From Sisyra terminalis (Eukaryota > Arthropoda > Insecta > Neuroptera > Sisyridae), in NCBI GenBank assembly GCA_958496175.1, contig OY292278.1, forward strand, positions 51,150,001-51,214,000: a DNA stretch of 64,000 bases. The letters run 5' to 3'. How positions within the stretch are numbered: position 1 is the stretch's first letter; each line of letters begins with the position of its first letter. The translations under genes and the position numbers were made by a program. Shown here in pieces: positions 25,204 through 38,237 of the stretch. The notes beneath the pieces are model-generated. The model saw only the letters and a program-made list of their open reading frames with translations, ran no database searches and was not told the DNA's origin.

Positions 25204-27640
25204 ATTTGTATAATAATCAAATATTTTATTAAAAAGTATAAAATTTAATTTGGTTTTTAATTAAAATTGAATTTTAAGGCTTCAAATTTGATTAATCTAT
25301 TAAACGTCGCTGACTTCGTTGTCGTCAATCTGTTTTACCAACTTTATGTCCATGCAGGACTACCATCGTAAATCATTCCCAACAAAAAAGTAACTAGTTT
25401 AAAATTGAACCTTTTTTACCAATTACTGATAATATTAGGAAAATCCATTAAGTTTTGATGTAAAAAATCTTAAAATGGTTCGTTCGAAACTTATTTTGCG
25501 TTGACTTTAATATAGTTAGACAAAATTGACATAATTATTGGTTCAATTTAGTTTTCCTTTGTCTTTTTCTATCACTTTATGTGGGCCATCTTTTGTCGTT
25601 GTTGGACAAAGCCACTAGTGAAATTCGCATGCGCTAACAATTTTTGAAGTTTGGTCGACAGTTTGGTGAAGTGTTGATTGTTGAATGAAAAATGTAAAAA
25701 ATTAATAAACTTATTTGATTTTATCCTTGAAAAAGTGGTTAAACTGTGATGGAATTCATCTACGATTGTTACAGGATGTTTATATTTATGTAAGTGATAA
25801 ATTTGATTACTTATTACGAAAATTCGGGCATAACCTTATAACTTGCACAATTCTTTAGTAATTTATTCTGAAATTTTGGCTTGAAAAGTTCCAAGCCAAT
25901 TATTTTCGATGTTCTATAGAATTTATAAGATTTATAATTGAAGTTATGGATTAAAAATAAATTGGGGTATCCATAACTTATATGACAATTTTTTTGGAAA
26001 TTTGTCTGAATAATCTTTATTAAGACTTAGTTCAGATATTTCTCTATCTATTTTTATAAAATTTGAAGGGGATATGATATTTTTATAGAAAAATATCTAA
26101 AAAACCAATGATTTTTTTTACATGGGGTCGGATTCTTAATTTGAAGTTTTTTTTAAAGAGATGGAATAATTTGCCATTAAAACATTTAAAGCCTATTTTT
26201 TTATGGTCTAATTGCAAAAATTTGTTTTTAAAACGCTATAAAGGTTTAGCTTGGACATATATTTATCGATTTATGTAAATAGTGGCGTAATTAACAATTT
26301 TTTTCATAAAGACCTTGTCTGAAAGAAAAACACATAATGGTTATTTATTAACTGTATAAATGAATAAAAACGATTTTATTTTGATTAGTTTACCAATTTT
26401 TCAATAAATTGACCCAAAAATTTTATTGCAATTGATATTTTTTTCAAGAGAAAAAACTTTGAAACTTTTCCATATTAATAATGGCAACAAGTGGGTGTGT
26501 TAGCGGTGGGTATGCAACCAACAATACATGTCAAATGGTGGTTTGCATATACACTAAAGTAGGTCAGCCGAAAAGAAAACTGACAATTTTTCTATTTAAA
26601 GAAAATTAACTAAAAAAAAATGTTTTTCTTTCAATCATCAATTCAATTTTTCAAACAAAATTCTATATTTGTAGACGTTTAAGTATAGACGATTCGTTTG
26701 TACGGATAAATAGTAAAACTTGATTACAAAGTTTCTATCAAATCAGTAAAGCTGTCTTAAAATTGGAACCGTTAGTGAAATATTGGTACAACTAGTTGAT
26801 AAATTTGTGACCTTTATATTTTTTTAAGGCGAATCACTAAGATCTACCTGTAAACAAAATATTATCGAAATCGATAAACCTGTTCTTGAATTGTACGAAA
26901 GAATGCAGGTAGAAAGATCATTAAGTTCAATTTATCAACCTTTGATCCATAATAATGATCAATATTCCAAACAAAAGGGGTTGAATTTCAAATAGGTGTT
27001 AAATTGAAAAGAATTTTACCTGCACTCAACTGATAATAACTGAAATAACATAATAAAAGCTTAAAGTCCAAAATATGAGAACTAATGGATTCGGAAAAAG
27101 GTGTTAATGTATTTGAAATTGACAACAAATAATAAATTCCTTAAACGACATATTTAAAGCTGCCATTCTCTTATTTTGGCCTTCAAGCTTTAACTATGTT
27201 ATTCCATATCATCAATTGGGCATATACTTGAATTGTTTGTACATATACAATTTAATAATATTTTTAATGTTTTTACAAAGAAATCAAATTTCATTTCATG
27301 GTTTCATTAATTTTTTTTTGTATATGGTAATAATATTTAATACCTTTAAAAAATGAGGCATTTTATAAATTGTCTGTGTTACAAATCATACGTACTTGAT
27401 TATATTATATGCAAACATTTTTTTTTCATAAAATATCAGAGAATCCGGTGAACTTCGTACCACCTAAAATTAAATTACGAAAATTAATTGATATCGGCAA
27501 TATTGCTGCATTTTAAATTATTAACAATTAAATTGATATACATTGCATTTTACGTAATTAAATTTACTCCTATAATAACATTAAACATGTTGAAACTCAT
27601 ATGCATACAAAAAATCCTTAAATTATCACCAAAGATATAC
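25204..27640. other. Intergenic region with little recognisable content
   Basis: AT-rich DNA upstream of EMC4. The first 200-400 bases probably hold the EMC4 promoter, but I cannot point to a defined motif. A hairpin of the TATGCAACC...GGTTTGCATA type is at 26,511-26,550. No coding frame is supported. Confidence 0.45.
26511..26550. repeat. Short dispersed hairpin (GCAACC/GGTTTGC variant)
   Basis: Arms TATGCAACC and GGTTTGCATA enclose about 20 bases. It belongs to a set of 39-43-bp hairpins with related arms at 21,455, 28,871, 33,957, 47,184 and 59,711. Confidence 0.5.
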
Positions 27641-28652
27641 ATTAGATATTCAAAAAAAATTATGAATTTTTTTTTCTTAATTATATCGAAAAAATTGTTG
27701 GAAATGACAAAAAAAATTCTGTGAAAGTTTAAGCTCTTAATATTAATATTAAGAGGTACCGCATCGCAAATTTCGATTTTCCATTTAAATAACATGGGAA
27801 CAATATTCTCTTGCACTTTGGAATTTTATAGCTCACGTTGGTGACAATATTTCGGAATGACCAAAGTATATTCTTGTAGAACATTAAACGATTTACAAAA
27901 AAGGTCTCGTACAAGTTTTTGATATATTTATTCCTTCAAAAGTTATTCGAGGTCAAAGTTGAACTAAGGAGACATTTTAATATTTTTCAATTTTTTGACG
28001 CAACCATCAATTTTATGAGAAAATTTTGTAGGACATTTTTTGTAGAGCACTTTTTTTCCTATAACTTATCTCTTTAAAAGTTTTTTATATTTTTCACAGG
28101 TCCTAAGTTATTTGCATTAAACTGAAAATTCCCTGAATTATTATATTTTTAACATATTTTTTTTTTACTTTAATTAAATAACTTAGGACCTGTGAAAAAT
28201 ATCAAAAACTTTTATAGAGATAAGTTATTGGAAAAAAGTGCTCTACAAAAAATGTCATATAAAATTTTCTCATAAAATTTATGGTTGCGTCAAAAAGTGA
28301 AAAAATATTAAAATTTCTCTTTAGTTCAACTTAGACCTCGAATAACTTTTGAAGGAATAAATATATCAAAAACTTGTCGGAGACCTTTTTTGTAGATCGT
28401 TCAATTTTCTACAAGAATATACCTTGATGATTCCAAAATATTGCCACCAAAGTGAACCATAAAATTTCAAAGTGCAAGAGAATATTGTTCCCATGTTATT
28501 TAAAAGGAAAATCGAAATTTGCGATGCGGCACCTCTTAATACTTAATATTAAGAGCTTAAACTTTCACAGGATTTTTTTTGTCATTCCCAACAATATTTT
28601 CGATATAATTAAGAAAAAAAAAATTAATAATTTTTTTTTGAATCAGTCGATT
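27641..28652. repeat. Full-length foldback element of about 1 kb
   Basis: The left terminus is ATTAGATATTCAAAAAAAA and the right terminus is its inverse, TTTTGAATCAGTCGATT. The two arms, each about 460 bases, are near-perfect inverted copies meeting at a short loop around 28,110-28,190. The loop is flanked by AAGTTATTTG and TAAATAACTTAGG. The short open frames in it are by-products of the repeat. No target duplication is clear. A transcript across it would form a long double-stranded hairpin. Confidence 0.85.
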
Positions 28653-28870
28653 GAACATCTTGTTTGAATTATTGGCTAAATTTTACAATTTTTTTTTGTC
28701 TTACAAGGATTTAACAATTTACTTTTAAATGTTAGATGAGGTGAAGTATTGTATTTGATCTTCATGATAGTATAAAATTTTTGGTCTAAATATTCGTGAA
28801 AATTTGTGAAAAAATGATTTAGTAAAGCACAGAAAGAATCGTGGTAAAAAATAAATACTGTTGTGTTGTA

Positions 28871-28909
28871 TAGGCAACCTGGTCGCCGTAGTGTAACATT
28901 GGTTGCCTA
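28871..28909. repeat. Short dispersed hairpin TAGGCAACC...GGTTGCCTA
   Basis: This is the best-preserved member of the 40-bp hairpin set: arms TAGGCAACC and GGTTGCCTA match perfectly over nine bases around a spacer of about 20. The arms contain GGTTGCC/GGCAACC, which are RFX X-box half-site sequences. Confidence 0.6.
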
Positions 28910-29182
28910 ACTTTGAAAACGTATATGCTATTTGAAGTTGGTGAATAATTTCATAGCGATTTGTCGCCGAAAACTATTCTTTAATAAAGGATTGGTTCTC
29001 AGAAAAGTTGGCATTATTTTTATCAATTTTTATATTAAATGTAGCTGTAATTGTCAAAATGTATTTAATTTTATATAATTTTCAAATCCTGTCAAATACT
29101 TTTTGAATGTAAAACCGTTGGAGGACTTGTAAAACTATTTTATAAACGAATAGTTGATATCCGCGACTTCTACTATATGACT

Positions 29183-29392
29183 CGTTTATTTTGAAAGTGG
29201 CTTAAGTCCATTTCAAGGATTGAAGTCCATTTCTTGTAACTACAACAAAGCATATTAATTATTTAACTGCTAAGTTTTCAGAAATTACTGATTTTAACAA
29301 AAACGCCAATTATTCTCTCCTATTTAGTATTTTAAGTTCCTATGATTAAAAATTGTTCTTGAAATGGACTTAACTCACTTTCAAAATAAACG
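29183..29392. mobile_element. Small inverted-repeat element (about 210 bp MITE)
   Basis: CGTTTATTTTGAAAGTGG then CTTAAGTCCATTTCAAG on the left is mirrored at 29,357-29,392. The arms are about 36 bases with one or two mismatches. A third AAGTCCATTTC copy lies inside. No coding capacity. Target duplication is uncertain. Confidence 0.65.
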
Positions 29393-30035
29393 GCGCATAT
29401 ATCGCATAAAATATGTCACCACTATTCTCGTGTAGTGGAAATTATTCAATTTGTGAATACAATCGCGTAAAACTAAATTTCATCCTATTTTATTGTTAAT
29501 ATTGGGAATCTATTTTAATTTCAATTTTGCCTCTGAATTTTAGAAAATGTTGGAATAATTTATCAAAAAAAAAAAAAATACAAGTTAGGAATTTAAATGC
29601 TTTTTTAATATTCAAATACTGATTTAAAAAGATAATTACATAACAAAAACTTGGAAAAAATACATAAATAAAGCATAAAACATACACTTAAAAACATTTT
29701 CCCTCTTTAATTAGGGAATTAACCATGAATGAGCAACCATTCGGGAAATATTGAAAAAGGCAAAAAAAAAAAATAAATGTATAATTCGCCATCCCTGTTT
29801 CATTTTAATCCGATCAGTAACCTTGTTATCCGATAATTTATTAAAATCAGATCTTAATTTATTAGTTGTAGCAGTTATTTCACTTAATAATTAAATATAA
29901 AATCTAAAAACGTACGAATTATTTAATAATTCATTTAAAAAAATGGAAATCCATTCGTTTTGTATATTCTATCACAAAAATGGAATATTGTACATCGTTT
30001 TTATAAAACGGAATGTTTGATTTTTTTTGATTATT
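29393..30035. other. Non-coding stretch, probable 3' region of the SLC7 gene
   Basis: Contains two TTTATT hexamers (29,837-29,842 and 29,858-29,863), which read AATAAA on the minus strand. They lie 170-200 bases past the SLC7 stop codon and are candidate polyadenylation signals. Nothing else is recognised. Confidence 0.4.
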
Positions 30036-33000
30036 TTATAACGTTTTACTTTCGGGGACACATACAAAAAATTTGGCACATGCCACATTGAATTTGTGCG
30101 ACCATTTGAGCAATGTATTATTTTTCCAATGGATTGTTACAAAATAAACGGGAATCCCTGACAGAATAAAGACAACACCCACGCCGACTTCCCAAGGCGA
30201 TACGTAACATGGAAATGTGACTAAAAAGGCGCAGATTATGAAGAATAAAATCGGTAGAATGATGTTGACTTTGATTGGTCGATGGAGATTTGGTTGTTTG
30301 TATCGTAACCATAGCAAACCGGTGACCGACATGGTGGTGAATAGGGCTTCGACAAAGGACACATAATTGATTAAAGAATAGACGTCTTCGATTACTAGGA
30401 GCGCCAATGTTGTGATACACTAGAAATAGACAGAAATTAGCTTTGCCAAAAAGAAATATGGAATTCTTTGTACCATAAAAACTAGGGAAGGCACTGGAGT
30501 GAGTCGTTTCACGTCTATGAGTGCAATCGCTTTCGGCAGGTGACCCTGACGGGCTCCAACAAAGAAGAGTCTGGATGAGGCGAATATGGCGCCGTTTAAC
30601 GAACCGAATGTGGAACATGCGACGAAAATAGGCATACAAAAGGACATTACACCCAAAACTCGATCGCCAAACGTTACGGCGACCGCATGCGACGATAGAA
30701 TTTCATCTCGAGTTAACACCACAAAATATGCCACATTGGTCACGACATAAATAACCGTAACCAGAGGCAATGATATACAAATCGCTTTCGGCAAATTTCT
30801 ACAAGAAAACCCAAGAAATTAGAATCGAATTTAACATTTCTTCATTTACTTACTTATAAGGATCTTTTAGTTCTTCCGTCACAAAGTTTAGATAGTTCCA
30901 TCCGGAATAGGAGAAGAGGCCGGAGTAGAACGACAAGGCAATAAATCCGGGATCGGTATATGTGCCGGCCATTGGATTTTTAAAGTTTTCCGTGTTGCCA
31001 AGGCCCAGCCACCAAAATCCGGCCAAAACAATGATAACGAGGGCGAAAATTTTCGTCGCTGTAAATGCATCTTGAACACGTGTTACCCATTTTACATTGT
31101 AGCAATTGATGACCGTTAGTAAACCTACAATGAGAACACAAATATTTGTATTGTTGAAGTGAAATTACTCGTTATACGAGTATTATTTGCATAAATTATT
31201 AAATTTATTCGAATAGTTAAACTTTACCTACGTAATTTCAATATCGTATGACATTTTTCAACATGTTTTGAACTAAATATATGAACTGAAATTCAAAACG
31301 GCATAGTATCGCATAGGAATAAAAACGTGAATGCTTATTTCAAACTTAATTTGATAGAGGAATAATGTCGCATGGAAATTACTCGCAAATAGAATGCGGG
31401 CGCTTTGAATGGCTGTGGATACTTGATCCTAAATTTTTCAGTCATAGATTGCAAAGTTCTTTTAAATTGGAACCAATATGTACATTTTACATTAGACCGA
31501 TTCAAAAAAAAATTATGTTTTTTTTTTAATTATATCGAAAATATTGTTGGGAACGACAAAAAAAAATTCTGTGAAAATTTAAGGTCTTAATATTAATATT
31601 AAGAGGTGCTGCATCGCAAATTTCGATTTTCCTTTTAAATAACATGGGAACAATATTCACTTGCACTTATAGCTCAAGTTAATGATAATATTTCGGAATG
31701 ACCAAGGTATATTCTTGTAGAAAATAAAACGATCTACATAAAAGGTCTCGTACAAGTTTTTGATATATTTATTCCTTCAAAAGTTATTCGAGGTCAAAGT
31801 TGAACTAAAAAGAAATTTTAATATTTTTTCAATTTTTTGACGCAACCATCAATTTTATGAGAAATTTTATAGAACATTTTTTGTAGAGCACTTTTTTTCG
31901 AATAACTTATCTCTATACAAGTTTTTGATATTTTTCACATGTTCTAAGTTATTTGCATTAAACTGAAAAATATTCGTAATTATAAAATATATTTTCAGTT
32001 CATTGCAAATAACTTAGGACTTGTGAAAAATATCAAAAAAATTTATAGAGATAAGTTATAGGAAAAAAAGTGCTCTACAAAAAAAGTCCTATAAAATTTT
32101 CTCATAAAATTGATGGTTTCGTCAAAAAATTGAAAAAATATTAAAATTTCTCTTCGGTTCAACTTTGACCTCGAATAACTTTTGAAGGAATAAATATATC
32201 AAAAAATTGTACAAAAACCTTTTTTGTAGATCGTTCAATTTTCTACAAGAATATACCTTGGTCATTCCGAAATATTGTCTTTGACGTGAGCTATAAAATT
32301 CCAAAGTGCAAGAGATTATTGTTCCCATGTTATTTAAATGGAAAATTGAATTTGCGATGCGGCACCTCTTACTATTAATATTAAGAGCTTAAACTTTCAC
32401 AGGATTTCGAGAATGGATTCTATTACTCATCGAATTAATAGAAAAAAAATCTTGTGGAATTTTAAGCTCTTAATATTAAGAGGTGCCGCATCGCAAATTC
32501 GATTTTCCATTTAAATAATATGGAAACAATATTCTCTTGCACTTTGGAATTTTATAGCTCACGTTGGTGACGACAATATTTCGGTATGACCAAGGTATAT
32601 TCTTGTAGAAAATTGAACGATCTACAAAAAAGGTCTCCGACAAATTTTTGATATATTTATTCCTTCAAAAGTTACTTGAGATCAAAGTTGAACTAAAGAG
32701 AAATTTTATTATTTTTTCAATTTTTTTTACGCAACCATCAATTTTATGAGTAAATTTTATAGGACATTTCTTGTAGAGCACTTTTTTTTCTATATTTTAT
32801 CTCTTTAAAAGTTTTTGATATTTTTTACAGGTTCTAAGTTATTTGCATTAAACTGAAAATTCCCTGAATTATTATATTTTTAACATATTTTTTTTTAATT
32901 AAATAACTTTGGACCAGTGAAAAATATCAAAAACTTTTATAGAGATAAGTTATAGGAAAAAGAGTGCTGTGCAAAAATGGTTCTGTACAATTTTCTCATA

Positions 33001-36000
33001 AAATTGATGGTTGCGTCAAAAAATTGAAAAAATAGTAAAATTTGTCTTTAGTTCAACTTTGACCTCGAATAACTTTTGAAGGAATGAATATATCAAAACC
33101 TTGTCGGAGACCTTTTTTGTAGATCGTTCAATTTTCTACAAGATATACCTTGGTCATTCCGAAATATTGTCACCAACGTGAGCTATAAAATTCCAAAGTG
33201 CAAAAGATTATTGTTCCCATGTTATTTAAATGGAAAATCGAAATTTGTGATACGGCCCCTCTTAATATTAATTTTAAGAGCTTAAACTTTCACAGGATTT
33301 TTTTTACTTCATTCCCAACAATATTTTCGATATAATTAAGAAAAATCATCATTTTTTTTTGAATGAGTTTTTTGTACATATTCAAAAAATGTGAGAAAAA
33401 TTTGCTGGGATATAAAGCCATTGCATCTACTGATTGATTTAAAAATCGTAAATAAAAATATTACATGTAATAAGGGCAGCAACCAGACGGACAGCTTCGT
33501 AAGGGGCTTCACACGTGGGCCATACGGGCTGTAAAATGTATTGAGCAAATGTAAGGGCCGTGATGGCGTTTCCGGTAGGCACTAAAATAAATAAGGCCAC
33601 CCACAGGTAGAGGAAGGCCGGCAATGGTCCAAACGCCTCACTTATGTAGGCATAATCTCCTCCAGATTTTGGAATCATTGTCCCTGAAACGAAAAAAAGA
33701 AACTTTAAGAATATTGCCAGTCATTAAGGGCGGCAAAATTTAACAAGAAACACTCCAAAAAATCTTCATAATGATTCTATACATTTAAGTCTGAAAAATT
33801 GATTTGTAGTAAGATTTTCGGGTATTTTTTTAAATTAGAATTAGAAAGAACGATTTCTTTTTGTGCCGAAATTTGTATTTATTTATTTAAAAGAAGTTTT
33901 CAGTGGTTTAATTTATTTTTAAAGTAGTCAAATACTTAAGTTTGCACTAATGAGATGTATAGGCAACTATTGATGCACGGCAGAGTACAAATTGCCTATA
34001 CGTCATAATTCTTTAGTTCAATAATTATATGGTTTAAATAGCAATTGCTTAAGTATAAATAATATTTATTGATTTCCCAATTCAGTTGAACACCTTCCTC
34101 CCCCGCCCTTTCAAATTTTTCAATATACTATAAAAAATATACATAAAAATTGAATACATCTTTTCCTACAATAAAGAATGTAATTTAATTTGATAACGAC
34201 AAATAGTTTTCAACTTATCTCTTCCACAATTATATTATCGGAATACTTTGCGGTGCCTTAATAGTACATAGTAAGCATTTTGTTACAAACATGTAAATAA
34301 ACCTTTGAAATTCCCATTTGATAAGCTTCCCCTCCGACAAAATGATCGATAAATTCGAATGCAAAACCAAATATTATAGTTTGCGTCGAATTCAAGGTTC
34401 AAGTGACGAAAAAAAAATATACAAATCTTTTGAAATTGAATCCCACTTATATCCTCTTGTGTAGTTGGTCATCAATATTGTTATCTGCCAGATAAAAATG
34501 CATAGTTTGCATCAGCAAATAAAATTAATGTTATTTTTGTTGGTGGTATCGAATTCTTTTACATAAATTCTATCGTTAAGTGACAAAAAAATGATGCAAT
34601 GTTTCAAGAATTTTTAAACGATAAGGTCTTAGATTCGAAGAAACTGGCGTTTTGGCTTTTTTTTTTATTTTGCAAAACAATTCGTTGGAATTTTCAATCC
34701 AGACATGTTTTTTCAAGACGGGTATATGTTAGACCAGTGTTTCCCAATCTTTTTTGTCTGTCCTGTCTAAATCTTTATGAAATTGTAGTTCTAAACCAGT
34801 TTTTTCAGGGTAATTAACTATACGATTTTTGAAATTGGAGCCAAAATTGGGGTCTGTTCTCGTTAGGGATAGTTCAACAAATTATAGACCCAATTATCTT
34901 CTAAATAATTCCCTGATTTTAAAAGCTGTACCAATTTCCAACGTTTTATATAGTAAAAAAAAAGAAAAAGATATGTAATCTATTGATAAATGTATTTTCT
35001 ATTCTTTTTTCTAAAATCAAAGAGTTAGCAAGTCGTAGACGTACTTCTTGCATGGCTATCTTAAAATAACAGGGAATTGTTCAGAAATTAAGTGAATCTA
35101 CAAGTTGATTTGATTATCATACAAGAATTGACCCGATTTCATCCGAAACGCCGCCATTTTTAACGTTTATTCATTAAATATATTTTCAGAAAATTTAAAG
35201 TTGACGAAATTTCTTCATCAATCAACTGTATATGTAATATTTCAGTAATTCTTTCTCATACCAACGAAAAGACTAATTGACCATTTTCATTAATATCCAT
35301 AGAACCACGTGGAAACGTAGCAATTTTCCAATTGTTAAGTTTTTAAAAAAAAAAAATCCATAGCCAACTATGTTTCAATTGATATATAGTTGTACCCAAA
35401 AAAAAAATGTGCCGATTTTACCGAACAATTACAAAATAGTGATAAGACTTTATAGTTTTCATTGTTAACAAGCTGATAACATAACACTCTTTTCGAACTT
35501 TTGTCGTAATTAAAAAATAAACAATCAATTTTTATGAACCGCTTTAGAATTAGATTGATCATGATTTAGACCTTCAAACCACAAATTTTTATTGGGAAGA
35601 CAATGCCGGGCATTCATGTATGAAAATGTGCGTTTACAAAGGCAGCGGTTCTCAAACGTTAGCGAAATTTTTTTAAAAACGTTTAATAATTTTCTCGAAT
35701 TCTACTAACTTGGCTTTTTGTTGATTTAAAATTAAACAATGGTAATCTAGTTACCAGTTTCGAGTGAATCAGCGTCCTTTTTTAATATCAATCAAATATT
35801 AATTTTGTCCTTGTTTTTCTGGAATGATTAGAAACTTTTCTTTAACTAATAGATTTGCATAAGTAAATTATTTTTTCTCGTTCGGTTTTATTCATTTGTG
35901 ACCTATGGATTTAAATCGGTAAGAAGTAAATCTACTGGTTTTTTTGAATGGGGGAAAACTTGGATAATAGTTTAAATTTTAAATGAAATTACTGAATTTA

Positions 36001-36411
36001 GTACGAAATTAAGCTAGGGAATTATTTAGATATCCCTTTCTTTTGCTAACAATACATTGAAAAGATCTGCTATTATTTGAGATGCTCTGGAAAGAATTTA
36101 AATTACTGATTGTTGATGTTATTCTTACCCAATTCTGCATAACATAAGGCTCCAATCATCGACAGTGCTCCCGACATGATCCAAATTATCAACGCTTGGC
36201 CAATAGAGCCTGAATACCGCAACACACCTTTGGGTGAAACAAAAATTCCCGACCCTATAATTATCCCAACAATTATGGCAACTCCATCCCAAAGACCCAA
36301 TTCTTTTCGCATCTGAACCGCCCCGTCCGACGAGGAGCCAGAATCCTCGCTGGACTCATCCTGGAGGGCCTGTTTTGGCGGCACGTTTTCCGCAGCGGCC
36401 ACTTTTGCCAT
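30036..36411 (-). CDS. LAT-type heteromeric amino-acid exchanger, SLC7 family
   Basis: Five exons: 36129-36411, 33465-33683, 30854-31124, 30474-30798, 30036-30419, all in frame, giving 493 residues (family about 500). The acidic, Ser-rich N-terminus is followed by TM1 with the APC signature [10 protein letters not shown] (residues 53-62), then [16 protein letters not shown] and [20 protein letters not shown]. Cys152 in WPTCEAP sits where LAT light chains form the disulfide to the 4F2hc/CD98hc heavy chain. The product is a plasma-membrane antiporter for large neutral, or neutral and cationic, amino acids. The insect relatives are the minidiscs/JhI-21/genderblind group; I cannot say which. Introns 1 and 2 are 2.4 and 2.3 kb, and intron 2 carries two foldback elements. 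A GC-richer leader precedes the start codon. Confidence 0.93.
31491..32407. repeat. Foldback element inside SLC7 intron 2, right end truncated
   Basis: The left terminus is ATTAGACCGATTCAAAAAAAA. The left arm runs to about 31,960 and the inverted right arm from about 31,990, ending early at TTCACAGGATTT without the GAATCAG terminus. It is separated by about 34 bases from the next copy at 32,442. It belongs to the same family as 27,641-28,652. Confidence 0.85.
32442..33369. repeat. Second foldback element inside SLC7 intron 2
   Basis: The left end is truncated (starts AAAAAAAATCTTGTGG). The right end finishes TTTTTTTTGAATGAGT, close to the family terminus. The arms meet near 32,850-32,900. 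It lies head-to-tail with the previous copy, so intron 2 holds about 1.85 kb of nearly self-complementary DNA, about 95 bases from the donor of exon 2. Confidence 0.85.
33957..33999. repeat. Short dispersed hairpin in SLC7 intron 1
   Basis: Arms TATAGGCAA and TTGCCTATA flank about 25 bases. It is a member of the GGCAAC/GTTGCC hairpin set. Confidence 0.55.
34737..35670. mobile_element. Solo hAT-like termini in SLC7 intron 1
   Basis: CAGTGTTTCCCAATCTTTTT at about 34,737 and CAGCGGTTCTCAAACG at about 35,644 resemble common hAT element ends. I could not find matching inverted ends or 8-bp duplications, so these are at most decayed fragments. The rest of the 2.4-kb intron is featureless. Confidence 0.3.
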
Positions 36412-36600
36412 TTTTCACGTGTAATTGGATTACCTGTCTAAAGTTTTTTGGTAATTTCAACGACTATTGCATCACTTTTCCACTGCATTTAGCACATTTT
36501 TCGATCGATACGTCCGAGTCCACACCACTGACGCCGCCTCGACCACGCTGTCCGGATCGATTCCCACCGGGAATTGTATGAGTAATTTTATTTTTTCAAA
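36412..36600 (-). promoter_or_regulatory. GC-richer leader and likely promoter of the SLC7 gene
   Basis: On the minus strand this stretch, directly upstream of the SLC7 start codon, has CpG-containing blocks (GGCGGCGTCAGTGG, CGGACGTATCGATCG) unlike the AT-rich surroundings. TCAGTG fits an arthropod initiator. The exact start site and any intron in the leader cannot be fixed from sequence. Confidence 0.35.
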
Positions 36601-38237
36601 AAGAACTTAGTTTGGTTTACATTCACCACGTGGTCGTGTCACCGTTTTTACGTACCGTTATGTTCACGAATCTGTTGAGCAGTCCTACGAGCTCCACCGT
36701 CAATGTGCGACTAAATTTTGAATATTTTCGTATCTCCTTTCGAGGTTTACGTTTACATTCATATTGCAAAACCATCAGATCCCACCAATGTTTTTTTCAA
36801 ACAATAATATTACCACAACTGGGAGGGGAATACTTCCAAGATAGTCTTCGCTTTCTTTAACATACCAAATTAAACAGAGACACACATCAACCACACCTGG
36901 CAAATTTCATGCCGAAAACGTGTTTCATCCCCTAATTAATGGCAGTAAGGATTGCAAGCATTACAGGTCTCGAGAAATTATCAAATGAATTGTTTTTATA
37001 AATAATAATAATAATAATAATACTAGAACATGTTTCTTTGAATAATATTTTATTATAATGTTGCGGAGAGTATGAGCGATAATGAGGGGCTCCCCATCGC
37101 GTCCGGTCCTTTGATTAAATAAACAGGGCCTGCAATTGGTTTTGCACATCGGTCTTAATTTAAAACACAAAATATGTGATCATAAATGGATTTTATAAGG
37201 AGTCCTAAAAAATAATAAATACAAATTTAAACGTTCCCGCAATTTCGTCATCGTGGCACACTCACCATAGGTTAAACCTAGTAAGGGGTCATTCATATAT
37301 GGAGAAATTACATGGTTAACATCCACCCCTTAAGTAATTTCTTGTCAGCTAACCAGTATAGAATATTCCATCATATTTGGCTTTTAAATTATAATTAAAT
37401 TGTTAATTTTATCTCTGTATATACTGATAACTTTTAATGATAAGCTTAGGCAATAAAATCAAATGTTTTAGATATAGACAGAAAAAAACTTTTACTTTTT
37501 AATTATCAGGAGTAGTAGCATTATTGTAAATCGTTGAGTGATAAATTTTAGGAGCAAAATGGGCTTTCCTGTAAAAGAATTTTGGATTATTAACAATCAC
37601 AAATAGTTTTACATTTACAACTTAATTTGCTAAGTTTCCCATTAGTTTTATATAAACAAGACTCCATTGTTGTTACTTTTTATATGAAATTAGTGGCACC
37701 ATCACAATAATTTTTGGAATTCTGTACATTTTTCTTGGTTTACTTGGTTTGGAATCGAAGGAAAGGCGAAGGATAATGAGAAAAAAACAACTAAAAGAAA
37801 AACATAAAAATATAATTATTCTGTTGATAGGATAAAATAATAAATCTTATATACAAATCCACAAGAGATTTTCTTGTCGTTGGAATGCCCCAATAAAGGC
37901 GTAACAAAAAAAAATACCAAAGCGTAACGATCAATTGAAATCCATTGCGATTATTCCGAACGGAATTTCCCAATTTAATATTGAGATAACGAGGATTTTA
38001 CGGTCGATTGAACAACGAAATGTGTCAAAAGAAACGAGGGGGGGAGGCCACACACTTGATGCTTTACCTAAGTGTGACTTGACGTAATAGGCGTTAATCA
38101 AACGAAAGATTGACACGTCCAGTTCTCCTCCATTGTTCGGTTTGCTTAAGCGTTTTGTCCTTAATTTAAAAAAATTAATTCGTACATCGCATTCAAGATT
38201 TACACAAGTCGCTTCCTCGCTGGGTTCTCGTGGAAAT
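36601..38237. other. Intergenic region between SLC7 and AAMP
   Basis: No gene seen. It contains an AAT trinucleotide microsatellite at about 37,002-37,022 and T-rich tracts. A G-run (GAGGGGGGGAGG) occurs near 38,037. The part next to 38,237 should hold the AAMP 3' end; I could not pick a polyadenylation signal. Confidence 0.4.

Noticed and set aside
27488..28667. Several 60-90-codon frames with similar peptides on both strands
   Set aside because: They come from the inverted arms of the foldback element; the peptide similarity is a result of the repeat.
30118..30639. 173-codon minus-strand frame over the last SLC7 exons
   Set aside because: It runs through an intron in a different frame from the conserved transporter sequence, so it is an off-frame shadow.
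36375..36860. Plus-strand frames upstream of the SLC7 start
   Set aside because: They sit in the GC-richer leader of SLC7 on the opposite strand, without similarity or splice context.
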